A stretch of 61,536 nt of DNA from Olavius sp. associated proteobacterium Delta 1 (GTDB taxonomy: Bacteria; Desulfobacterota; Desulfobacteria; Desulfobacterales; JAFDCJ01): the NCBI GenBank assembly GCA_902749685.1, contig CACVKW010000889.1:1-61536 (forward strand), given 5' to 3'. Positions 51,231-60,339 of this stretch are shown in pieces. The position numbers were made by a program, and so were the translations under genes. Below the pieces are notes generated by a model. The model searched no databases, was not told the DNA's origin, and saw nothing but the letters and a program-made list of their open reading frames with translations. Position 1 is the stretch's first letter. The number at the start of each line of letters is the position of its first letter.

Positions 51231-52493
51231 TCATTCCAACAGCGCCAGGCTCAGCCATGGCAAATATGTGATCATGGCCAGGCCGAGCAGTAAGATTGCG
51301 ATGAACGGCAGCGATGCGATGTAAAGCCGCAGAATCGGTTTTTCAAAACGCATTCCGGCGATAAACAGATTGATACCCAGGGGCGGAATGGAGGCGCCGA
51401 TTTCTAGATTGGCCAGAAAGATGATCCCCAGATGAATGGGATCGATTCCATAGGCATTGGCAATCGGGGTGAGCAAGGGGACCACGACCACCAGTGCTGA
51501 AAATATCCCCATGGTGCAACCAACCGCTAAAAGAAAAATATTGAGTACCACCAGAAATAGTATCGGGCTTTGGATGTGAGCTTTAAAAAAATCCAGCAGC
51601 CGCATCGGAATTTCCGCATCGATCAGATAGTTGGTCAGTCCCATGGCAGCACCCAGAATAATGAGCACGCCACCGACCAATACCATACTTTTTTTCATGA
51701 TTTCCGGCAGCTCTTTCAAACGGACATCCCGATAAATAATCATCTCCACCAAAAGCACGTATACTGCCGTAATGGCGGCAGCCTCGCTGACGGCAAAGTA
51801 ACCGCTGTAAATTCCTCCCAAAACTACCAGGGGCAACGGCAGCTCCCATATAGCATCTCGGGTGGCGCTGATAAGCTCCTGGAATTGAAATGTGGTCGTG
51901 GGAACATTCTCGCGGACGGATTTATAGACACAGAAAACCGCCAGCAACACCACCAGTAATATTCCGGGCAGAATCCCCGCGATGAAGAGTTGATCGATCC
52001 TGACCCTGGCTACAATCGCATAGACAATTAGAGGCAGGCTCGGGGGGAAAAGTAGACCCAGGGTACCCGAGGTCGTCAGCAATCCCAGGGAAAATACTTC
52101 CGAATACTTTCCTCTTTGCATGGCCGGCAGCAGGATGCCGCCCAGGGCGATAATGGTAAGCCCGGTGGCACCGGTTAGGGCGGTGAAAACGGCACAGGTC
52201 AAAAGGGCAATTACAGACAGGCCACCCGGCATCCAGCCTAGAACCGCATTTGACAACCGGATGAGTCGCTTCGGCGCGCCGCTTTCCGAGAGTAAATATC
52301 CGGCAAAAGTGAACAGCGGTATGGCCACCAGCACCGGCGTAGTGGCCATACGATGCATTTCGATAATGATAGCGGAAATATCGATCTGGCTCGAGAAGAA
52401 CAGGTACAGGGCCAAACCGGAAATGACCACAAAGATAGGGACACCAATCAGCAGGAGGAAGATGAAAAGGATGACGATCAGCAAAGTGGTCAT
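51231..52493 (-). CDS. dctM: TRAP transporter large permease DctM
   Basis: A 420-residue membrane protein with about 12 hydrophobic helices, typical of DctM: GVPIFVVISGLALYLFF, FTALTGATGLTIIALGGILL, LFPPSLPLIVYAIVARVRID and ASIPPLGINLFIAGMRFEK. It forms the sodium-driven import channel of a TRAP system. The ending LGLAMITYLPWLSLALLE is normal. Transcribed after dctQ with a 127-bp gap. Confidence 0.93.
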   Translation of the reverse strand: MTTLLIVILFIFLLLIGVPIFVVISGLALYLFFSSQIDISAIIIEMHRMATTPVLVAIPLFTFAGYLLSESGAPKRLIRLSNAVLGWMPGGLSVIALLTCAVFTALTGATGLTIIALGGILLPAMQRGKYSEVFSLGLLTTSGTLGLLFPPSLPLIVYAIVARVRIDQLFIAGILPGILLVVLLAVFCVYKSVRENVPTTTFQFQELISATRDAIWELPLPLVVLGGIYSGYFAVSEAAAITAVYVLLVEMIIYRDVRLKELPEIMKKSMVLVGGVLIILGAAMGLTNYLIDAEIPMRLLDFFKAHIQSPILFLVVLNIFLLAVGCTMGIFSALVVVVPLLTPIANAYGIDPIHLGIIFLANLEIGASIPPLGINLFIAGMRFEKPILRLYIASLPFIAILLLGLAMITYLPWLSLALLE

Positions 52494-52620
52494 TTAATTT
52501 ATTCGTATTCGGTTCTGTTTGCTAAGCTTAGTGCCTGTATTTTAGAGCAACAACTATCGCTCCAAGTCAATTGTTGTAATTTGCCTTTGAACTTCACTAC
52601 AGGTTGTTTGCGTGTAAAAT

Positions 52621-53094
52621 TCAGGTAGTAAATCCATTTATCAGGCGAAGTGTGTATCTCATTGTCATCAGCCCGAAGGTAATGGGTATGATCAGTTCGG
52701 GGACCCATATCGGAAGTTTGAAGAAGGCCGTGCCGCCCATTTGAGCTTCAAACCAAATGAATTTGATGCCGGCCCATGTCAGAAGACCACAGATGGCAGC
52801 GGAACTGAAATGGGAAATGGCCTGGATGGTACGTTCCCCTGCACCGGTGATCCAACGGGAGAGTACATCAATGGTGATGTGTTTGTCTTCTTTGGCGGCG
52901 ATGGCCGCACCGACAAATCCCACCCACACGACCAGATAGCGAACCAGCGAGTCCCCCCAGGCGATTCCGGTGGAAAAAAAATTTCTAAGCACAATCTGCG
53001 AAAAAGCCATTAGAATCATGACTGTCAGCAGGGCCACAATGAGGATTTGTTCCAACCGGCTGATGCGTTGATCCAAGAAATACAAAAATTTCAT
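52621..53094 (-). CDS. dctQ: TRAP transporter small permease DctQ
   Basis: A 157-residue membrane protein with four hydrophobic helices: VALLTVMILMAFSQIVLRNF, WGDSLVRYLVVWVGFVGAAI, then AISHFSSAAICGLLTWAGIK and ELIIPITFGLMTMRYTLRLI. KEDKHITIDVLSRW is the conserved loop. Its ATG overlaps the dctP stop (TAATG), which shows coupling. Confidence 0.92.
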   Translation of the reverse strand: MKFLYFLDQRISRLEQILIVALLTVMILMAFSQIVLRNFFSTGIAWGDSLVRYLVVWVGFVGAAIAAKEDKHITIDVLSRWITGAGERTIQAISHFSSAAICGLLTWAGIKFIWFEAQMGGTAFFKLPIWVPELIIPITFGLMTMRYTLRLINGFTT

Positions 53095-54110
53095 TATTTA
53101 CCCCGATACTCTTCCAGATAGGTGAGTATCTCATTTTTCACCTTGGCGGAGAAGCTTTTACCGGTTTGGTTGTTCATGGCGTTTTTGGAAACTCTTTTAA
53201 AATCCTCGATCTGATCCTCTGATGGGTATATGAGCTTGACGCCATGTTTGGCCATTACTTTGATGGCCTCTTGATTTTCTCTGCGGATCACTTGTCTTAG
53301 TTGGCCCATATATTTAGCATACAGCTCCATGAGCACTTGCTGGTGATTGGGTGGCAGTTTATTGAATACATTTTTTTTTATAACGACCCCGCCGATCAGA
53401 TACATCAAGGGAACCTCGGTCATAAATTTTGTTTTAGTAAACCATTGTAACGAAATTGCACCGGCCGGCGGCGCGTATACCACTTCCACCAGTCCGGTTT
53501 GTAAACCCACCAGGACATCGGGCAGTGAAAGCGGAATAGCGGAAATTCCGGCTTCATCAAATATCGCCTTGGCCATCGGTGCCTCCTCCCAGGTCCAGAC
53601 CTTTGCTTTTCTCAAATCATCCAGGGTGGCAATCGGATGCGTAGAGAGCAGGCGAATAAAGCCTGCTTCAGACCAACCCAGCAATATGTAGCCTTTGTCC
53701 TTCAATCCTTTTTTGAAGAATTCATCCATTTTTTCCACCACGTAATCGACCTCATCGTATCCTTCAAAAAGAAAAGGTATTTGGAACACATCCATCTCAC
53801 TGAATATACCTGACAATCCGGCCGATGTCAGAACGGCCCCGTGAATTTGGCCGACATGCATCTTACGACGCATATCTTTTTCATCCCCAAGCACACCTCC
53901 GGGGTAGATCCTTAACCGGACGTCATTGTTCGTCTTTTGCTTCAACTCGGCATTCAAATCATTGAGAGCCTGAATATAGGTGCTGCCCTCGGGTGCCAGA
54001 GTGGCGATTTTTATTGTGGTGATTTTTGCGGCAGCACCGTGAGGTGCTATAAGAAGGATAACGGTCAGAAAACTTATACCAATCGCTTTGATCATATTCG
54101 GTTTGATCAT
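53094..54110 (-). CDS. dctP: TRAP transporter substrate-binding protein DctP
   Basis: A 338-residue DctP-family protein with a signal peptide (GISFLTVILLIAPHGAAA). The family pattern is clear: IKIATLAPEGSTYIQALNDL, VRLRIYPGGVLGDEKDMRRK, the ligand Arg region AGFIRLLSTHPIATLDDLRK and LSLPDVLVGLQTGLVEVVYA. TatT-linked TRAP systems in spirochaetes and deltaproteobacteria carry this DctP subgroup (TatP), proposed to import hydrophobic acids. AGGAGAATAG precedes ATG 54110. Confidence 0.92.
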   Translation of the reverse strand: MIKPNMIKAIGISFLTVILLIAPHGAAAKITTIKIATLAPEGSTYIQALNDLNAELKQKTNNDVRLRIYPGGVLGDEKDMRRKMHVGQIHGAVLTSAGLSGIFSEMDVFQIPFLFEGYDEVDYVVEKMDEFFKKGLKDKGYILLGWSEAGFIRLLSTHPIATLDDLRKAKVWTWEEAPMAKAIFDEAGISAIPLSLPDVLVGLQTGLVEVVYAPPAGAISLQWFTKTKFMTEVPLMYLIGGVVIKKNVFNKLPPNHQQVLMELYAKYMGQLRQVIRRENQEAIKVMAKHGVKLIYPSEDQIEDFKRVSKNAMNNQTGKSFSAKVKNEILTYLEEYRGK

Positions 54111-54218
54111 CTGCTATTCTCCTAATACACGGCTTCAATATAATTGGCTCAATCGCTTTTAATCCTGACAATTTATTGACCATACTGTTGGGTTAAATTT
54201 GCGCACCGCTGTGCATGA

Positions 54219-54311
54219 ATACACAGCGTCAGCATGATATGCGCATCCGTCTATTCAATCGGAACCTTTAAACTTATCATATTGGGATACTTGTGCGCAA
54301 ACGCTGTGTAT
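54219..54311. repeat. 93-bp element with 10-bp terminal inverted repeats ATACACAGCG / CGCTGTGTAT, copy 2
   Basis: It shares both termini and the central CTTTAAACT with 5916-6006, 48 kb away. It lies between tatT (upstream) and dctP (downstream), so TRAP operon transcripts cross it unless dctP has its own promoter. TGCGCA motifs lie just outside or inside both copies. Confidence 0.6.
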
Positions 54312-54365
54312 GTTTATACATTGATTATTATCACTTTTATACACAGGGTCTACAGAAAATGTGCA

Positions 54366-55244
54366 TTAAAAATATTCGTCTGCTTCAGTTAACATTGCTT
54401 TGGCCTTGGTATGTGCCACTGTATTTAGCAGGGTTAAATCCGGCCGGATATCGGCCGGAGTCTTCAGCACGGTTTCAAGAGTGGATACATAAAGATCTTT
54501 GTCAAAGGCCTTTTTGGCATAATAATCTGCATAATATATATAGGTCATTAAAAATTCTCCGTGGCCCAGCTCAATCGCCCTCAAAAAATGTTCCCTGGCA
54601 AGGTCTCTATTTCCGCCGGCAATTTTAGGCTTTGACCCGTTGAGAATTCCCATGAAGATATGCGCTCCGCCATAGTAAAATCCCTCGTTCAGTTCAAGAA
54701 CTTTTTTCATCAATAATTCCACCCTCGGCAATTCGGCCAGAGCTTCGATGGACCCCTGGCTCAGGCTAATCCAGTTTCCCCAGCAGGATGCCGCCCAAAA
54801 TATGTATGAGACGTCCTTTTTAGTTAGGTTGTCTATATCCGCCTCAAACGCATCAAAGGGCTTTGAAGCCGGATCTATCATGCCGATTTGCGTGAGGGCT
54901 CTTAGCCCATACTCTTTGGCCCTGGCAAAGAGCACTCTGGCATATTCTTGGTCTTCGTCCTGAATGAAGGCTGACGCAAAGGATGCATAGGCCTGGGCGG
55001 CGTTGATCAGCAACTGTTTATTATTCGGCACGGCTTCTACCATTCCGTCGATCAGCATCAGATAAGCAGGCATGCCCTCGCGAATTAATCTCAGGTCGGA
55101 TTGCCGGTAGGCGGATTTGGCGATATCTTCCAGCAACGATGCCGTGGCTCCCACCGTCATGGTCTTGCTGGTTGCACAGGCCATGGGCAGGCACATGAAA
55201 AGTGAAACTATAATAATTCGTTTAATCAATCGTGAAAATACCAT
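54366..55244 (-). CDS. TatT-type TPR lipoprotein associated with the TRAP transporter
   Basis: A 292-residue lipoprotein: the signal LIKRIIIVSLFMCLPMACAT has a lipobox LPMAC with Cys23. The rest is helical with TPR-like repeats: NNKQLLINAAQAYASFASAF, RALTQIGMIDPAS, LPRVELLMKKVLELNEGFYY and HIFMGILNGSKPKIAGGNRD, which match TatT. TatT trimers sit on the outer face of the inner membrane and help feed ligand to the DctP partner. The order tatT-dctP-dctQ-dctM on one strand marks a TPR-associated TRAP (TPAT) system. Confidence 0.85.
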   Translation of the reverse strand: MVFSRLIKRIIIVSLFMCLPMACATSKTMTVGATASLLEDIAKSAYRQSDLRLIREGMPAYLMLIDGMVEAVPNNKQLLINAAQAYASFASAFIQDEDQEYARVLFARAKEYGLRALTQIGMIDPASKPFDAFEADIDNLTKKDVSYIFWAASCWGNWISLSQGSIEALAELPRVELLMKKVLELNEGFYYGGAHIFMGILNGSKPKIAGGNRDLAREHFLRAIELGHGEFLMTYIYYADYYAKKAFDKDLYVSTLETVLKTPADIRPDLTLLNTVAHTKAKAMLTEADEYF

Positions 55245-55643
55245 TCTTTAACTCTCGATCTTAGTTGTGGGAAATGGTGGTTGACGTCAGATGGGTCAAA
55301 AATGAACGGATCGCAGACGATAAAACCATTAACCCAAAAGTATAGAGAAGCCAGTCTTGTGCGTCAAGTTAAAAAAGAATCTATATATTGTGATCCTTAT
55401 TAAATTTTGCAGAACTACTTGAACATGGTGATTATTTTATATCGTATTTTGACATTGCCAACTCTTTATCCTATACTGCATGCCAATTAATATAGTTTTC
55501 AATATTGAGGTTCCCGCCTTCGCCTTCCAGGGTTCGTGAGGTTCAGGGTTCAGAGGTTATGATGTTCAGGGATTCATTGGTTCGGATTTTTAAAATGTAA
55601 CTGTTGATTTGCGGGCCGTTATGCTCGTGGGGGAGGAATTTAT
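55245..55643. other. Divergent gap between tatT and the aldehyde oxidoreductase gene
   Basis: About 400 AT-rich bases with no gene recognised. A GGTTCGTGAGGTTCAGGGTTC low-complexity block lies near 55528. It must carry the promoters of two divergent transcripts; none is clear by eye. Confidence 0.45.
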
Positions 55644-57542
55644 ATGTGTTGCGGATACACCGGCAAGATATTGCATGTTGATTTGACAAATCGCAATATT
55701 GAGATTGAAGATAAGGATGAAGCGTTTTACAGAAGCTATCTGGGCGGGCGGGGAATTGGTTATCATTATTTAATGAAAATGGTTCCCCCCGGAGTGGATG
55801 CTTTTTCGCCGGAAAATATTCTGGTGCTGGCCACGGGAGTAATGACGGGATCACCGCTGGCGGCCTCCTGCCGTTTTGCGGCGGTGGGGAAATCTCCGCT
55901 GACCGGCACTGCGGGTGAGTCGGAAGCTGCCGGGTTTTTCGGCCCCGAGCTGAAAAAGGCCGGGTTTGATGCCGTGCTGCTGAAAGGGCAGTCTGAATCA
56001 CCGGTATATCTGTGGGTGAATGACGGCAAGGCCGAAATTAGAGACGCCGGCTCCATTGCCGGGTTAGGCTCGCGCGAAGTCGAGGATGCCATCAGAGATG
56101 AGCTCGGCAGCAGCAAAATCCGGGTGGCCCAGACCGGGTTGGCAGGGATGAACCGGGTTCGGTTTGCCAACATCACCAACAACCTCGGCCATTTTAACGG
56201 ACGGGGTGGTTTTGGTGCCCTGATGGGGTCAAAAAACGTGCGGGCGGTTGCCGCGCTGGGCGCCAACAAAATCAAGTTTCACGATCCCGACTACTTAAAC
56301 CAGGTGGCCAAAAACTACGCTAAAACTTACAGAGACAACCCGCTGGGCGAAGGACTTTATGTCTATGGAACCACCGCCTTCGCAGGACTTTTGTCAGCCG
56401 GCGGTGCTTTGCCGGTCAACAACTTCCGGCGCAGCGCGCTTGACGATGCCAAGCCGGTCAGCGGCGACACCTATAATGACCTTCTGTTGAAAAAAAGGAA
56501 GGGCTGCCATGCCTGTCCGATTCAATGCAAACGCGTTATCGCGCTGGATGATCCCAAGTATGGGGTAGACTCCCGCTACGGGGGCCCCGAATACGAAACC
56601 ATCGCGGCCCTGGGAACCAATCTGAATATAGTAGACTTGAAAGCCATTGCCAAAGGTAATGAAATCTGCAATCGCTATTGCATCGACACGATTTCAGCGG
56701 GTATGACCATAGCCTTTGCCTGTGAGTGTTTCGAGGAAGGGGTCATCACCAAGGAGGATACCGGGGGGCTTGAGCTGCGCTTCGGTGATGCCGATTTGAT
56801 GCTACAATTGCTGGAGATGACCGCCCGGCGTGAAGGTTTTGGCGATGTTTTGGCAGAAGGTTCGGCCCGTCTGGCAAAAAAATGGAAGGTTGAAGACCTG
56901 CCGTGCAGCCTGTCGGTTAAAGGTCAAGAAATACCCATGCATGATCCGCGGGTAAAAGTCGGGGTGGGGATGGGATTTGCGGTCAGCTCTTACGGTGCCG
57001 ATCACATGACCGCCGCACACGACCCCTTGTTCACTGATAAAACATCTTTTATGTCCAAGTCGGTTAAGCCGCTGGGTATCTACAACCCGATGCACCCGAC
57101 CGAGATCACCAATGACAAGGTCCGAAGCTACATGCGGCTGGAAAACTTATGGCGGATGATGGATGCCCTGGGGCTGTGCGTATTCGGATATGCGCCGCGC
57201 GGTGTGATGCCATTGGACGTGATGATACAATCCCTGAACGCCGTAACGGGCTGGAATGCAAGTCTCTTTGAGTTGATGAAATCAGCCGAGCGCGGATCCA
57301 TGGTTGCCCGTGCGTTTAACAGCCGTGAAGGATTTACCATTGATGATGACCGTTTACCGTCGCGTCTTTTTGATCCAAAACCCGACGGACCCAATGCCGG
57401 TCAAAAAATATTTGAACAGGAAGACTTCAACCGGGCCATAGAGATGTTTTACGAGATGATCGGCTGTGATCCGGCAACCGGGCGACCCCATCCAGGGAAG
57501 CTCATGGAGTTAGGATTGGAATGGTTGGAAGAGTTGCTCTGA
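55644..57542 (+). CDS. Tungsten/molybdenum aldehyde:ferredoxin oxidoreductase
   Basis: A 632-residue AOR-family enzyme, which oxidises aldehydes to acids (or reverses that) with ferredoxin and a bis-molybdopterin cofactor. The N-terminal domain has GYTGKILHVDLTNRNI, LGGRGIGYHYLM and the cofactor stretch NNLGHFNGRGGFGALMGSKN. The [4Fe-4S] ligands are all present: CHACPIQC (Cys288, 291, 295) and Cys512 in DALGLCVFG. The later DPRVKVGVGMGFAVSSYGAD fits too. A strong GGGGGAGG lies before ATG 55644. It may handle aldehydes from the polyol and sugar pathways. Confidence 0.93.
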   Translation: MCCGYTGKILHVDLTNRNIEIEDKDEAFYRSYLGGRGIGYHYLMKMVPPGVDAFSPENILVLATGVMTGSPLAASCRFAAVGKSPLTGTAGESEAAGFFGPELKKAGFDAVLLKGQSESPVYLWVNDGKAEIRDAGSIAGLGSREVEDAIRDELGSSKIRVAQTGLAGMNRVRFANITNNLGHFNGRGGFGALMGSKNVRAVAALGANKIKFHDPDYLNQVAKNYAKTYRDNPLGEGLYVYGTTAFAGLLSAGGALPVNNFRRSALDDAKPVSGDTYNDLLLKKRKGCHACPIQCKRVIALDDPKYGVDSRYGGPEYETIAALGTNLNIVDLKAIAKGNEICNRYCIDTISAGMTIAFACECFEEGVITKEDTGGLELRFGDADLMLQLLEMTARREGFGDVLAEGSARLAKKWKVEDLPCSLSVKGQEIPMHDPRVKVGVGMGFAVSSYGADHMTAAHDPLFTDKTSFMSKSVKPLGIYNPMHPTEITNDKVRSYMRLENLWRMMDALGLCVFGYAPRGVMPLDVMIQSLNAVTGWNASLFELMKSAERGSMVARAFNSREGFTIDDDRLPSRLFDPKPDGPNAGQKIFEQEDFNRAIEMFYEMIGCDPATGRPHPGKLMELGLEWLEELL

Positions 57543-57558
57543 GCCTAATCCGGACGAG

Positions 57559-57660
57559 CCGGAATTGAAAATTGAAGAGTGTAAATTGAATATTTGTGGA
57601 TGTCGTTTCACTCCGTCTTTTAAAATCGAAAGGATTCTTTAAACATTCAATATTCAAACG
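57559..57660 (+). repeat. About 100-bp dispersed element, AATTGAAAATTGAA family, full copy
   Basis: It begins GAATTGAAAATTGAAGA and ends ATTCAATATTCAAACG. It aligns end to end with the reverse complement of 5717-5819, including TCGTTTCACTCCGTCTTTT. It lies between the oxidoreductase and bactofilin genes. Confidence 0.8.
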
Positions 57661-57735
57661 TTATAAGCCAGTGTAAATACCTCGGTTGAATTATTTTGCT
57701 AAACCAATAACCAATAACTAATTATTGGAGGCCCC

Positions 57736-58266
57736 ATGTTAGGAAAAACCAAAAAACCTGAAAATGATACGCCTTTTACCGTCGCTAAAAAAGAAGAAGC
57801 AAAACCGACCCCACCATCTCCGCGACCAACCCCGACACCCGATGAGGGGAAAACCACTATTGGTGAACACATCTCCATCGAAGGCCAAATCAAGGGTGAG
57901 GAACACCTGGTCGTTGAGGGGGCCATGAAGGGTAATGTTGAAATGGAAAAGCACAATTTCACGGTCGGATCCAACGGCCGGGTTGAGGGTGAAATTCGAG
58001 CCCAGAACGTCAGCATCAGCGGGCAGATGCAGGGGACCATCAATGCGCTGGGCAAGGTCGAAGTTACCAAAGAAGCGGATTTTTGTGGCGAGATCAAGGC
58101 CAAAAGCATTTCGGTGGAAGATGGCGCTTACTTCAAGGGATCCATTGAACTGGATCGGGAACCCCATCGAAAATCCAATTTTGCTGCAGCGCCAAAGGGG
58201 CCTTCGTCCTCCGATGCCGGTCAGACGGCGTTCTCACCTTCGACCGATACCAAAAAGGAGCCGTAA
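57736..58266 (+). CDS. Bactofilin
   Basis: A 176-residue bactofilin with a Pro-rich N-terminal tail (residues 1-40) and a beta-helical core: GEHISIEGQIKGEEHLVVEG, GSNGRVEGEIRAQNVSISGQ and KAKSISVEDGAYFKGSIELD. Bactofilins self-assemble into cytoskeletal filaments involved in cell shape and surface organelles. The length is normal. TTGGAGG precedes ATG 57736. The next gene begins 3 bp after its stop, so they are co-transcribed. Confidence 0.93.
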   Translation: MLGKTKKPENDTPFTVAKKEEAKPTPPSPRPTPTPDEGKTTIGEHISIEGQIKGEEHLVVEGAMKGNVEMEKHNFTVGSNGRVEGEIRAQNVSISGQMQGTINALGKVEVTKEADFCGEIKAKSISVEDGAYFKGSIELDREPHRKSNFAAAPKGPSSSDAGQTAFSPSTDTKKEP

Positions 58267-58269
58267 GCG

Positions 58270-58890
58270 TTGTCCACTTCGTCTGCTCAGCACCGCAACT
58301 TCACAGATCCTGAGCCCTTTCCGGTCGGCTACAGCAGTACGATTCTGAAAATGTTTGTCGAATCGCTCGAGCGTTGGATAGATGTTCAGGTCCTTGACGC
58401 GGGTCCTGTTTGCCAGGAAAATATCACATTTTTCGCCCGGCGGATGAACCGACACTATGCGTGCGACATGTTTATACGGCTGCATCGGGCGCTGGGCGAG
58501 CATCCCACACCTGGAAATTTCTGCAATCATCTTGACTATCCGCCCCGCAGTTTCGATGGAATTCAGCTTTGGGATTTAGTTGACCGTCTTGACGATGATC
58601 AGGCCCGGCAGCTGGCGGCGCGGTGTTTTGAAATGCTCAGATCCACCGGTCTGTTGATGTTGATTGCCCTGGAAAAGAAGCCGGAGCCGGCAAAGATAAA
58701 CACCTTCGTTATTGGACGGGACTATCGGGTAGATCTCCGTTTGCAGCAGCATCTGGAGCTTCCCTGGTATTGCCGCCACAACCGGGCACTGATGTCCCTG
58801 CTGGCCGAATTTGAACCCGTCAAGTCATATCGCTACTTCAACGGACTCAGAGAATTTTTATTCAAAAAGCCCGGTCCTATTCGGGATTAA
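58270..58890 (+). CDS. SAM-dependent methyltransferase-like protein
   Basis: A 206-residue protein with a Rossmann-type methyltransferase start, VQVLDAGPVCQENITFFARR (about residues 38-57), followed by YDMDLF-like ACDMFIRLHR and a DYPPRSFDGIQLWDLVDRLD core that matches the motif IV/post-motif region. Because it follows a bactofilin gene directly in many deltaproteobacteria, a role in envelope or cytoskeletal modification is possible but not shown. TTG 58270 is the likely start. The protein lacks a signal. Confidence 0.68.
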   Translation: MSTSSAQHRNFTDPEPFPVGYSSTILKMFVESLERWIDVQVLDAGPVCQENITFFARRMNRHYACDMFIRLHRALGEHPTPGNFCNHLDYPPRSFDGIQLWDLVDRLDDDQARQLAARCFEMLRSTGLLMLIALEKKPEPAKINTFVIGRDYRVDLRLQQHLELPWYCRHNRALMSLLAEFEPVKSYRYFNGLREFLFKKPGPIRD

Positions 58891-58914
58891 CATCAGAAAA
58901 TAACGAGTCATATT

Positions 58915-59823
58915 ATGCCGAATGTCAAAGCCAACAGGATACAGATTGAATATGATACTATTGGAAACCCCTCTTCCCCGCCTCTGCTTCTGATCATGGG
59001 GCTGGGCGGACAGTTGATTCACTGGGATGAAGATTTTTGCCGGCAGCTCGCCGACAGAGGACTTTTTATTATTCGGTTCGACAACCGAGATGCCGGTCTC
59101 TCAACCAGATTTGAAGCGGCCGGACCGCACGACATGTCCGAATTGCTGGATGCCCGTGTGCAGGGCCAATCCGTAAAGGCCCCATATACACTCGATGATA
59201 TGGCTGATGATGCTGCGAAACTGCTTGAGGCCCTGGATATCGAAAAAGCGCATATCTGCGGATCCTCCATGGGCGGCATGATCGCGCAGACCTTAGCCAT
59301 GCGACATCCCCAGCGTCTTTTGAGCCTCATATCAATATACAGCACAACGGGAAATCCGGATCTGCCGCAGGCGCAACCTGAAGCCATGGAAGCGCTGCTG
59401 ACGCCGCAACCCGTCGAACGCCAGGCTTACATTGATTTTAACGTCAAAACGATGCAGGCTATTGCCGGCTCCGGTTTTCTATTTGACGAACAGTTTATCC
59501 GCAACATTTCGGCCCTGGCCTATGACCGTGCGTTTTATCCGCCGGGAGTCGGCCGTCAAATGATGGCGGTCATGGCCCAGGAAAACCGCACCTCAGCCCT
59601 GGCATCGGTAACTGTCCCCACTCTGGTTATTCACGGCACCGCCGATCCGCTTGTTCCGGCGGCGCACGGCAAAGACACGGCAGATGCCATCCCCGGCGCG
59701 CAGCTGTTGCTCATTGAAGGCATGGGACACGACCTTCCCCATCTAAAAGAACCCTGGCCGCTGATTATAGACGCGATCGCAGCGCACACGAAGCAAGCCG
59801 AAATCGGCGGAATGGTCACATGA
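58915..59823 (+). CDS. Alpha/beta-fold hydrolase
   Basis: A 302-residue alpha/beta hydrolase. The oxyanion region is LLLIMGLGGQLIHWDEDFCR. The nucleophile elbow is GSSMGGMIAQ (Ser at about 119). The acid is in HGTADPLVP and the catalytic His in GMGHDLP, completing the triad. Family members include lipases, esterases and lactonases; the exact substrate is open. It starts at ATG 58915 with a weak ribosome site. Confidence 0.88.
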   Translation: MPNVKANRIQIEYDTIGNPSSPPLLLIMGLGGQLIHWDEDFCRQLADRGLFIIRFDNRDAGLSTRFEAAGPHDMSELLDARVQGQSVKAPYTLDDMADDAAKLLEALDIEKAHICGSSMGGMIAQTLAMRHPQRLLSLISIYSTTGNPDLPQAQPEAMEALLTPQPVERQAYIDFNVKTMQAIAGSGFLFDEQFIRNISALAYDRAFYPPGVGRQMMAVMAQENRTSALASVTVPTLVIHGTADPLVPAAHGKDTADAIPGAQLLLIEGMGHDLPHLKEPWPLIIDAIAAHTKQAEIGGMVT

Positions 59824-59972
59824 CAAAAATATATTGATTTGAATGTTTTGGCTTTTGAGCTTCCAGGCTTACCGGCCACCAAGCCCTTTGTGGGAATTAT
59901 TTAACAACTTCCTCATAGTGGCCGTATCTTATCTCGCATCTTTGAACGCCGTTTAGAATTAGGAGAACGATC

Positions 59973-60275
59973 ATGTCTATCGAAGTGATGATAAAACGAA
60001 AAATAATGCAGGGCCCCCAGGCCAGGAGTCTGGTTCCGCTTATTTTGCAGCTCAGAGCGCTCGCCACCTATCAACCGGGCTATATTTCAGGCAGAACATT
60101 ATACAATGTGGAAAATCCGGAGGATTGTCTGGTGGTCAGTGAATGGCAATCGTTGGAGCACTGGTACAGCTGGATGAAAAGCGACAAAAGAGCTGAGATC
60201 CAGAGCAAAGTTGATGAATTGACCGGGGAGCAGACAGTTTACAGCATTTATGCTCCAATAGTTGAAAAGGGTTAG
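59973..60275 (+). CDS. ABM-domain (antibiotic biosynthesis monooxygenase-like) protein
   Basis: A 100-residue single-domain dimeric alpha/beta ferredoxin-like protein. MIKRKIMQGPQARSLVPLIL, PGYISGRTLYNVENPEDCLV and SEWQSLEHWYSWMKSDKRAE match the ABM family, which includes heme-degrading and quinol monooxygenases as well as proteins without known activity. TTAGGAGAA is well placed before ATG 59973. It is followed by the DUF362 gene, 64 bp on. Confidence 0.85.
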   Translation: MSIEVMIKRKIMQGPQARSLVPLILQLRALATYQPGYISGRTLYNVENPEDCLVVSEWQSLEHWYSWMKSDKRAEIQSKVDELTGEQTVYSIYAPIVEKG

Positions 60276-60339
60276 ACGTGTTTGTCGCTGGTTGTCAGTT
60301 AGCGGGAATTTAATATTCGGCGGAAGAGGAGGTTTCGCA

